Shown here: positions 1 through 12,000 of the stretch, one piece after another
Position numbering within the stretch: position 1 is the stretch's first letter
How the letters are laid out: every line of letters begins with the position of its first letter
Source of the DNA: Carposina sasakii
Taxonomy: Eukaryota; Arthropoda; Insecta; Lepidoptera; Carposinidae
Assembly: GCA_014607495.2 (NCBI GenBank)
Contig: CP053155.1
Location: 11,470,001-11,534,000, forward strand
DNA: 64,000 bases
Reading direction: 5' to 3'
The notes under the pieces: model-generated
Database searches by the model: none
What the model was told of the DNA's origin: nothing
What the model saw: only the letters and a program-made list of their open reading frames with translations
Program-made: the position numbers and the translations under genes

Positions 1-3000
1 CGACCGCATCTGAATCCGGTTCTACCCCGTCGCCGACATTCGACTCAGCAGCGTCGTCTCGCTCGCACAAGCAGGGAGCGAGAGAGATGGAAACATCCAC
101 TAGAGATGCCAACATTGCTGATGAATATACTACAACCGCTGCGCATTCTATGGTGAGAGAAAGATATATAATGTGTTTTCAAAATTAGTCACTATTTTTT
201 GACACGAAACTAGGTAGGTAAAAAGAAACAAATTTCACTATGGGACCAACCCCGAAATAGTAAAAAAAAATCTGCTGTTCCATACATTTCAGTGCCGTAA
301 TTAATTAATAAATAATAATAAATAAATATTCACACACTTCACAACACATTGACCTAGTCCCACACTAAGATCCCTAAGGTCTTGTGTCGTGGGTATTAAG
401 CAACGGTATATAAATACATAGATAAGTATATAAACATCCATGACTCGGAAACAAACATCGATATTCATCACATCAATGTTTGCACATACCGGGATTCGAA
501 CCCAGGACCTATGGCGTCGCAGGCAGGGCCATTACTAACTACACCAATCAGCCGTCTGTTAGTCGAGATTGTATGGAACAGCTGATTTTTTCACTATTTC
601 AGAGTTGGTCCCATAGTGAAAATTGTTTCTTTTTACCTACCTAGTTTCGTGTGAAAAGATAATCACTAATTTTGAAAAGACCTTATATCACTACATATTA
701 TTTAAAAAAAACGTCGCTTTCTGCTGTCTGTCCCTATGTATGCTTAGATCTTTCAAACTAGGGAACGGATTTTGATGCGGTTTTTTTTAAATAGATAGAG
801 TGATTCACAAGGAAGGTTTATATAGTATAACTAGGAACCCGTCCCGGCTTCGCACGGAAGTAATGCACGCGGGCGAAGCCGTGGGCGGCCGCTAGTATAT
901 AATTATATTATTTTAAGTATATTTATAAGTATATTATTTTAGATTTTAAGTTTTACATTTCAGGTAATATTTTGATTTAGATTTACTTAGCTCACGTGCG
1001 TGTTAAATTAATATAACAAATGTTATATTACCTTTTAATTTATTTATTTTACTTACAGATTGAGGAAAACATACTAGAATCACCTCAAAAGAAATTAGCA
1101 ACAGAAGAGAATGTGATGGGAAGGAAAACCTACAAAGATTCAGTTCGAGCAAGGTGAATATATACTTGTTTTATCTAAAGGAGTTGGTCATTCTCTCAGG
1201 CTAAGCTATCAACTTGTCACTGATCATTTACATCTGTCATGTGCTACATGTTGCTTAGGGATCTCCTTTACGATACCGCAGTTATGCCTACCCCCTGTGT
1301 ACAGGGTGTAACAAAAGGGGTATGTTAAGCAAAAAGCTATGTAAATAGCCCATTAAAAGGAACCTACCCACAAAATTTCAGACTCGAAATCACATGTTTA
1401 TTTTTCTAGATAGTATGGAGAATTCCTAAACAACTCAGGAATGTTCATACAATCTTGAAAAATGAAGATGTTATTTCGAGCCTCAAATTTTGGAAATAGG
1501 TTCTCTATAGTGGGCTATTTACATAGCTTTTCGCTTAATATACCCTTTCTGTTACACCCTGTATATGTATGTACTTTTGTTACAGGCGATCGCTCTCTAT
1601 ATCAGCGAATAGCAGCCTATCAGAAGACCCAAACACCTCTATAGAAAGCATCGCCGACATCCCCATAACGTTAATAAACCCGAGATATTCCGGAGAAAAA
1701 CGACCGCAGAAAGGGACGGAAAATACCAGCGTGGCGACAGAAAGAGATAGCGCTATGGATATAGGTACCACGTCGAAAACGCCTAAAGGAAGGAAGTCTA
1801 TTCGCGATGTCGGGGAAAGTACGCCACTTAAAAATAGGTATGTTTTTACACTGGCACTAATTTTATTTTATTTTAAAAATCATTACCCTTAACTTTTAGC
1901 TTCACCGTAGTTGAGTAACAAAACATCTGACATTAGCAGTATTGTTTAACAATTTAGTAAATGTTAAGGTTTATGAGAATGAATGTTTAGATTTTGATGG
2001 AACTTGAAGTTATATGAATTGTATATCATCAGAATATCAGATAGGATATTCAGCTAATAACTGATATGTTTCTCACGATTCCTCTTTACATGTGATATAA
2101 TATATTCTATTATAGAAGTCGATCGGTGACTCCAGATCGTTTTGATTCGCCGATAGTTACTCCATTGCGTACTGGCATTACAAGGTAAGTTATCTTAAAT
2201 AAAATTTACGTTTTTTTTTATTAAATCTACTTTATATGTGCAAATAGAATTTTAATAAAATAACATTGTATATATCTCATCCCTACGTCCAGCAGTGGAC
2301 TGCAATAGGCTGATGATGATGATATCTCTTGGCCATAGTGTCTAACACTAACCATATTACACTAACTGTAACAACACTATGTTAAATATAGAAATTAAAT
2401 AAGTTTAATATACATTGAGGGTTCGCCCACCACCGGGCCCTACACCCTCGGATCTGCCGACTCATGGTCACGAACACAAGTAACGAGAATTCAGATCCAA
2501 GCACCTAGCATGCAACCATAAATACATAGCTGCTATTCCTCTTCCTAATAATAAATAATTTCTCAATGGAAACTTGAACTTCCGAATAGCGACGCCCGAT
2601 ACAATTAAATATTTAATTGCAGCGGTCGTGGGTTCGATTCCCACTCGGGTGAAGAATTTTTTCCATTTTCTTTATTAATAATTTTAAAATATTTAATATA
2701 CAGACTTATCTAATTTAGTTCCTATATGTATCCAAATCCTGAATTCGCTTATATCTTTTAGGAGCAGATCTCGTACACCGGAAGTAAGCCCCCGGTCCTC
2801 TCCCCTAGAGCCGATACAGGAACAACCGAAACAGGAAGTGGAGAGCGGGCCACATCCGGTCAGGACTACCCTCAGTGTGGCTAGGCAGCTTAGGTAACAC
2901 AGATACAGGGTGTAAAAAGACAACGTTGTTATTTTAATACCTCGTATTCTTTGTAACGTAACGATCATTTTTTTCTATGGAACCAACTCTGGGAAACGAA

Positions 3001-6000
3001 AAATTAGGAAAAAAAAAATGTTGCAAGCAATGTATTTGATTGATAAATGTTCCTACAAAACTAACATTTTTAAATATTAATATGGTGTCTTTAAAAAAAA
3101 TGTTTGTTAACTATTTCCAGATGGATTTATTTTAAAAAATGCTGATATTCATGTAACTTTGGACCTCAATATCTTGGAAAGCCGTGGTTTCCCAGAGGTG
3201 CTTCCATAGAAAAAATGATTGTGATGTTACAAAGAATACGAGGTAGTAAAAGAACAAAGTTGTCTTTTTACAACCAGTATACCCACGGCATGTTCTCAAA
3301 AACTAGGTAAACAGTACTGTAGGATCACGATAGAGATCCCACAGACACGTTTAGAATAGCGGAGTGTGATAAGTTGCTAGGTCAGTATTTGAGAGAACAC
3401 TCCTGAGTTCCTTAGTTGACTCATATCAGATGCACGGAAGGAGATGCGGCTGATGTATTCTAGTGAAGCCCAGCATAACCTGCATAACCCACATAATACA
3501 TACATATATTAAAACAGGGTTCGAAGTGATAATTATCATTGATAATTATAAAAATCAAACACTAAAATAATCCCATTTATTTATGTGTATCTGAACGTCA
3601 TTTGCATATCCAAACGCGCTAGACCTCAAACTAAACAAAAAAAACCGTTTCTCTGACGAGAAAACTGCGAATTTCTGTTCTTTAGGTACTTTCTTACTTT
3701 TGTTTGACGTCATAAAAACAAATTCTGAATTAAATTGTATATTTGTCACATATAATTGTTTATGATTTAATTAATAATACCTACTGAAAAACCTACACCC
3801 TCCTTGGAAAAATATCATCATCATCATCGGATAATTATCCGATAATTATCTTGATAATTATCCAAAAAAATATTTGTCTTGACAATTTCGAACCCTGCAT
3901 TAAAATCACTGACCTTCATTTGCTACAGACCTGAACTCCTAAGTGTCCTGACACATCTCTTGCTTCATGGAGATATACAGAAGATTATTTTACGTCTACT
4001 ACCTACGTAGTATTTTGCTCGTTTTATGTTTCATAGACATTTTCTTCTGTATAGGACTACCTAAAAAGTTGTTATTTTTGTAAAATATTCCATGAACTCC
4101 TGATTGTCCTGACAAATTTCTTTCGCTTCATGACCTTCACGTAGATAAAAAGAAGATTATTTTACGTGCGTTGCAAAACGTAGAACTGCGAGTGTGACGA
4201 ACTGCGCGTGTGACACACCGTTTTTGTCGAATTGCGTTCGTGACCTACTGCGTATGCAACGAAACGCGTTTGTGACATCCAGCGTCATATCCCTATTTTG
4301 CTCGCATTTCGTCATTTTTCATAGATAATTTCAAGATTTCTGCCTTGAAACAATGTTGAAGAATATCTAAATAAAAATCAGTAAACTAAATTAATGTTAA
4401 TATTTGCTTTTGCTAAGCACTAATGCTTGTTAAACTTACACAGAAGTCGGTCACGAACCCCCGACCTATCGTCCCGAGTGCTGGAGTCTCCACGTCTGGA
4501 GGCTATCAAGGAATCTCCCACCACATCAACTGGCACTGAATCTCCGATGTCTTCGCCTAGACGTAATCTTAGGTACGGTTTTTGGTATTCAGCAAGTCTG
4601 AAATTAGGTGGGTGATATGTAAAACAAAGGTTATAAAGAAACCTTTTTCTAAAATAAATATATTTAACCAAATGTAGAAATATACTATAATTGTAGTTGT
4701 TCTCATGTACATGTAAAGATCTCGCAGCACCTAGTTAATTTTTCTCGGGCCATCCCTTCTTATAAAGATTTATTTATGTAACCTTTTTATGTATATCAGG
4801 AGTCGATCCCGAACCCCTGAAGTTGAACCAGTGGCTGAAATTTTGAAACCAAGTTTAAGGTAAGTTTGTTGTCATAACTTCATTTCCTTAAAAATACAGA
4901 TATAAGAGATTTTATCCAGAAAATCAAAGTATTTGTGTAAATTTTTATCGATACATTAGTGCTTCTATTATCTTATAAACAAGAGGGAGAAATAAAGTAT
5001 AAAGGAAAAACAAAAAAAACATAGAGATGTACTGTACAGTAAATTTTGTACTCAAGTCTAACTATACTGTATGTTATACTAATAGTAGTCGCAATGTCTC
5101 TCTGCACGCAGGGCAATATAATGTGCGAACGCAACGAAGCATACTGCTCGCCTACTCGCACTTATGGGTCTTATGGCAACGCGTAGTGAAGCATAACGCG
5201 CGTATCGATATGTTGTCGACAAATGTTTATAAAATTAAAATGAAATCAATAAATACGTTTTATTTTTTATATGTGCGTAATAATAAAATATTATCTTTAA
5301 ATAACAAATCATAAACAAAGACGTGGTGCCGGCAGAGTAGAATTAGTACCACCCCATGTCTGCCCGTGGGTATTGTACCAGGCGATTAAGGGTTTCCGGG
5401 AGGTGGGCAGCAGCGGCTCCCGTGTGAACAACATAGTCCAAAATACAAACTGCGGTCACCAACCCGCCTGCCCAGCGTGGTGACTATGGGCAAATACCCC
5501 CCATGGCAGTCTTGTGGCGTGCCCTGGGGGAGCAGCGAGACATTGCGACTACTACACTAACATTAATATATATACATTCCTTAAAAAAAATATATATTAT
5601 TTATAGGTCCCGTTCAAAAACTCCTGAAAAAATCATGTCTCCCAAAGTAGAACATTCAGCCAGAGGCAAGAAATCTTTGTCTAGATTAGTGTTAGAAGCC
5701 AACACATTTTCAAAATCTAAGCAATTACAAAAACCAGAGGAAGAAACAAAATCTGAACCCGAAACTATTATCGAATGTACACCAATGAAGACTCTAAAAC
5801 CAGTATCTAACTTAATGGATGTCACATTCTCTCCTATAGTAAACAAATCGGTTTTAGACAGTTCTGATAGCCTGTCTAAAACTGACAAGGAAGCCAAATC
5901 GGACGTTAGTACCCCTGAATGGGGTTTAAAAACATTACCAGAGTTTACTACGTTACATGAAACCTATTTCCAAAAGTCTGTGCTTCATAGTTACCAGAGC

Positions 6001-9000
6001 AGTGTTGGAGACCACACGGAAAGTATACAAGAAGAGGTTAAAACAACTGTGGTTACTGAAGATGTAAAAATACTGGAATCTATACCAGCGTTCACTACAT
6101 TAAATGAAACTGGTTTCGGAAAATCCGTTTTAGGTGGTTATGAGAGTTCTTTTGCTGATTCGACGCGTAATTTATCTGAAGATATGCAAGAAGATGCGCC
6201 AACAGAAAGTTCTAAATTAAATAAATTACTGAAGCCTTTGAATGAATCAGGTATTCAAAAATCTGTATTGAGAAGCTGTGAAAGCAGTGTCGCTGAGACG
6301 TCAGAGGATAATTTGTCTGTACCTAAACACGGTGAATTAAGAAAGGAAACTTCTGCAATGAAAGATGCCTCGAGTCTTATGACAAATGATAGTGACGTCG
6401 AAATGGAAGAAGCAAAGGAGCAATGGAAGGAATCCGAATCTGCAACTATGATACAAAAAGAGAAGGAAAAGATAGTGGAAATTGAACGAGAAATCAATGA
6501 AATTGAAGGCGGTATGTCGGAGGATAGTGAAGAAGAAGAATCTAATTCTTCGGGTGATGAAGAAATAATCGAAGCTAGGGAAGACTCTGAAGATGATGAT
6601 GAGGTGGATGAAGAAGAATCTGATGATGAGGAGTCCGATGAAGAAGCTGAAAGTGAGGTATGTATCATAAATATCTTTAATATTTTTCCATAATTTATAC
6701 TCGTCATTAATGACATGAATACATTTTTTTAGTCATCGACTTCTGCTGTAGATCAAGATGTAATATCAATCGCTGATACTGATGAGTCAAGTGATACAGC
6801 GAAGTTGCAAATTGATGAAGAACCACAAGAAAAAGCTGAAGAAGAAAAAAGTGAAACAGAAACCACTGTTGAAAATATAGTAGAGATAAATGTGGAAAAG
6901 GAAAATAAAACAGAATCACTTGATGCTGGCAGTTCGTTAGATCCTTTAAATCAGGCACATATATCACTTCTCACTGATGATAATTCAATGTTGTCCGAGA
7001 AATCGGACCTTAAACTTAATTATTCCGATGATAAAAATGAAGAAATTGTCAAAGACTTTCCAGTAGAAACAGGTAAAGTTACAACCTGGTTTTGACATTT
7101 TCATTACTATTGATTTTCCTATGTATATGTAATATATTTGTTTCAAATTTACAGAATTAGAAGAAATAGTACAAAATGAAATGGTTGAAGCTGAAACTCC
7201 TGCAGCGCAGGAAACCAAAATTAAGGAGAAAATGGATGTCGAAAGTAAGGATGACATCGACTCAATAGCAACTATTAAAGAACCTATTCAACAAGCCGAA
7301 ACTATAATTAAGAAACAACCCTTTGTTGCAGCTACAGAAACTAAAGCTGCAGATAAGGAATCTATTGTACCAGTAATAGAAACTGATGTAAAAGAAAAAG
7401 AATCTACTCCTATAGTAACTGAAAGTAAAGAAAAACAATCCGTTACAGAAGCTGAAGTGACAGGTGAAACAGAAAAAGCTGATAAACCGGCTTTACGTAC
7501 TAGAAAACGCGCATCATCGACATCTTCAAAGAAATCTAACAAAGACACCCAAGAAACGGAAATACAAGAAGAACCGCGCACACCAATGACCAGAAAACGC
7601 ACACAATCGACCGCATCCAACAAATCTGTCACAGAGGAACCTAAAACACCCGAAAACGAACCCACTACCCCATCTAGAAGGCGCGGCAAAACACCAACCA
7701 CTGAAGTTAGGAAGATACTAACTAGACGCGCTTCCAGAGAACTCAATGAGAAATTAGACGAACCTATAGACGATTCAATATTGACGCCTAAAAGACGCTC
7801 AGCACGAGCCAAATCGAAAACCATAGACGATAACGCAAGTGTAGCGTCCGAAGCGTCAGTTACATCAGCTAAATCCACAGCCAGTAAAGCTAGTGAAGCC
7901 AGTGATGTGAAACCAGCGGCTATAAGACGCGGTAGGAAATCTATTTTAAGCACTAAGCCGGACTTATCTGTTATTCCTGAAACTACAGCCGAAGAGACCG
8001 GCAAAATTGAAGAGAGCAGCGATGTTATCAACGAATATTCTAATGCTAGGAGGTATGTACATCGTACACTTATACTAGTTTTTACTAAGCTGAAGTAGAA
8101 CTACCTACACTTTTTTTTTAGATATATAGGTAACTAATTGTTGCGTGTATACAGACAGTAGCCTATGACCTTCTCCGTAACCCTAACTATATGTATGCAA
8201 AATAGTTAGGCAATTAAAGAAGATTGATTAAGTAAACAAAGCGTAAAGATATGATCCGTTGCAAGTGGAAATTTATCATGCTTTTGGGTACACTCTGATC
8301 ACGATATCAGTTTCGCCTCAAATTAAACGAATGAAAAGTAGAATCCGATCGCGTGATCCGATTCTACCGAGACAACTTATATAACAATGTCCACTCTGAT
8401 TCTACTTTTCATTCGTTTGATTCGAGGCGAATATGATACCGTGATCAATGTGTACCCTAAAACGTAATCAGTTTCCACTCGCCACGGATCATATGAAGTT
8501 GACTAACCCCATTCGCATTTCAAATATTAGTTGGGATTTATATAAATACTTAGAATAACTTCTTAATTACTTTATGTTATATACTCACGACTGAATTACA
8601 ACAACACGACAAAATTAAAATTAGTTATGTTAATGGCTGAGACGGAATAGGACGGGTAAAACAAATTTCAAGTTTATGTTTAGGTTTATGTGGTCAGAAT
8701 TGGTAACATTTACTACTTACATTTTATACTCTTCAATACTTCATTACAGGCTAACTCGGCATCAAAAATCATTGCTAGAATCCTGGTTGGAACCCACAGC
8801 GTCTCCTAGAAGACGACCAAGTAACGTATCAGTTATCAGTACGAGCTCTGAACAAGATTTCGACAGAATCAGTTTACTTAACAAAGAGGATTTCGTCGGT
8901 AAGCTTATAACAAAAATAACAGAATTGAACTTTCCGCTTCCTGTTTCTTGATTCATTACTAAACAAAATTAAAAATCATTACAGTCACCCTAATTCTTAA

Positions 9001-12000
9001 CATGCTGACTATGTTAGCCCCGCGCATTTACCATGAGGTCGGCTCGTGGAACGGATACAGGATATAACAGAAGGAGTAATGATAGCGAAAAGCTACGAAA
9101 ATAGCCATAGAGAACTTAGCACTCGAAATTGTATGTTTCTTTTTATAGGTACCTATAGAATATTCCTAAATAACTCGGGAATGTTCAGACAATCTTAAAA
9201 CATAAATATGTGATTTCGAGTCTCAATCTTTGTGGACAGCTTCTTTAATCTTTATTACATTTAACCTCCTCTGTTACACCCTGTATAGAACGTTATAACA
9301 ACATGCTTTCAAGAGACTTGCTGTATGTAGTATTTAGATTAGCACAGCTAACCCTAACACTGCACTAGGCATTCCCGATGCGGACGAGTTACAAAGCGTC
9401 GCTTCAGGGGATTCCATCGCGTCTGACGCCAGTAAACAACAGAGATGTGAGTACCTGCTTTCAATATGTAGAGAATTGTAAGCCGTGTACGCACACGAAC
9501 AAAATCTTAGTGAACACGTACGTGAAACAGGGAATATTGTTAGGACGGGTAAAATGTTGTGTGCCTGAATTGATTTCGCTCCGTTTCCATTAGTGGAGAC
9601 CTGTTATTGGCCCGCTGGTTCTAGTTCTTGTGTTTTACTCTTATGTATTGCTGTAGGGCTTCCGAAAATTGTAAAAAAACTAAACGATCGCTGCTCTGCT
9701 TGTTTGTCACCACCTCCATACCATGTTTTTTATTTTTTTGAAGATAGAAATTTCAGTTTGAAGAAGCAGTGGTACTAAGGCACACTCGTGCTTGTTAGAT
9801 ATGCGTGACGTTTGTCTATTTTCATGTTAACGTATCTACTAAAAAGTTCAGTTTTGTGTTTGCAAAATCTGCTACTTTATAATTTCTTAATATTTAGTGC
9901 TGTTAAATTGAGTAGCAAACTCTAGGCACTATTGATGATAGCAAAATAATAACTAATAAAAACCTAGATTCGTACTTTTGGATTATTTCTAATTATAAAT
10001 AAATTTATGTACCTATACAGGATGTAACAAAAAGGGTATGTTAAGCGAAAAGCTACGTAAATAGCCCACTGTAGAGAACCTATAAACAAAATATGAGACT
10101 CGAAATCACATGTTTATTTTTCCCGATAGTATGGAGAATTTTTAAATATCTCAGGAATTTTCATACAATCTTGAAAAATAAACATGTGATTTCGAGTCTC
10201 ATATTTTGTTTATAGGTTCTCTACAGTGGGCTATTTACGTAGCTTTTCGCTTAACATACCCTTTTTGTTACACCCTGTATATATATAGAGCAGACAAATT
10301 GAATCGGCGGTTATGGTGGTACGTGATTGTTCGTTAGTGCGTACACGGTTTTAAGGCTCGAGCACACCGGATGCGTATGCGTGCACGTAAGCGTAGACGT
10401 ACACGTACCTCTGAGTTTAATGTATAGAACTGTCACCGTTTGAAGTCTATGCTTACGTCTACGCATACGCATCCGGTCTGCCCGTGCCTATACAGTTCCA
10501 TACATTACAACTCAGAGGTACGTATACGTCTACGCTTAGGTGCACGCACACGCATCCGGTGTGCTCGAGCCTTTATACAACGCGCTTTTGCATAGACTAG
10601 CTTAACTTTGTATGCCTTGTGGCGAATTGGACCACGCTTTAACTAACTTGGAATAATCTACTTACCAGCCATTCAAGCTCATGGCTCCGTTTCTAAAAAT
10701 ATACATCACATATTTGCCTGAAAACACTTGTTTTTTTTTTATTATCCTATTAAATTATTCTTCAGTGCGCAGAGCGGCTTCCGAAGCTAAGACAGTGCCG
10801 GCTAAAATCGGTAGGGCTGTGAGAAGGGTGTCCGTTGATATTGGTAAGTATTCTACAAAAAAAATACTTATAGATAATCACCAGCTATAGTTTTTAAACC
10901 GTTTCGTAATAAAAGGACAGGAAACAGAGTTAATGCAGGAACTATAGAAAAACATATTCGAAAAAGTATTTATTTCGTGTTAAAACTTAAGACAACATTT
11001 TCACTGTAGATATTGCATATTTGATTAGCTATAAACTAGATAAATTGAGCCTAACTAGTCTACATTTGATTAGCTATAAACTAGATAAATTGAGCCTAAC
11101 TAGTCTACTTTTGATTACCTATAAAATAAATAAATTGTCTATATTTGATTAGCTATAAACTAAATAAATAGAGCCTAACTAGTCTACATTTGATTAGCTA
11201 TAAACTAAATAAATTGAGCCTAACTAGTCTACATTTGATTAGCTATAAACTAGATAAATTGAGCCTAACTAGTCTACTTTTGATTAACTATAAACTAGAT
11301 AAATTGAGCCTAACTTTAAATTAAGTCTACATTCGATTAGCTTGACACTGTACAATATTGCAGCGTCGACCCCCGAGCGCGGATCCCCGCTCGCCTCGGA
11401 CAGTCCGTCCCGCGGGCGCCGCGCGTCGTTCACGCGCGCGTGCGAGGCGCTACACACGCCTAAGGGCAGGCGGGGCTCTACTGATGTCAAGGTAAGTTAC
11501 GACTCGAAATAAATATACATACATGATGTTTTTTGGTCGTCAACGTTCCCGAAAACTACGGAATCTAGACATCATCACGATCATTTTTTTCTCCATTGAA
11601 GCATACCTGGGAAGTGTCTGGTTCCCAAGATATTAGGGTCCAAAGTTGAGTATATAGACTGCGTTTTTCTGCATAAATGCACATAGACGCGCGTAGTAAG
11701 ATTTTTTCACGAGAAATAATTAATATCTGTTTATGAAAAAAAAAAAAACAATTTAAAAATTCCAAAAACCCGACTGCTTAAAAAAGAACCAAATAATGTA
11801 CATAATAAAAAAACTGAAAACAAGCACTTAGATGTCCGGTGATATAGAATTCTATAATATTATTATGGAATGAATACTATTGAATGAAAATTTTCTGTGG
11901 TTTTCACCTCAGAATCATGGTCATGATCAGCATATCAACATTTGCCTGGCTTTTCACTTACATCCTGTATACACAGTTGTGAAGTGTGTGAATACCTATT

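Noticed and set aside
481..560. Possible tRNA gene on the - strand
   Set aside because: B-box-like GGTTCGAATCC is present but no cloverleaf with anticodon stem can be drawn; fits a SINE head.
6255..6716. Ser-rich 153-residue frame on the - strand
   Set aside because: Antisense of the acidic GAA/GAT stretch in exon 5607-6657.
7288..8031. 247-residue open frame on the - strand
   Set aside because: Exact antisense shadow of exon 7155-8052; its composition is what complemented Ser/Thr/Lys codons give.
9378..9593. 71-residue + strand frame
   Set aside because: Out-of-frame reading over the real exon 9369-9446 and the following intron.
11021..11345. Regular repeats considered as a CRISPR array
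   Set aside because: Head-to-tail 45-bp units with no unique spacers, in an insect intron; a minisatellite.
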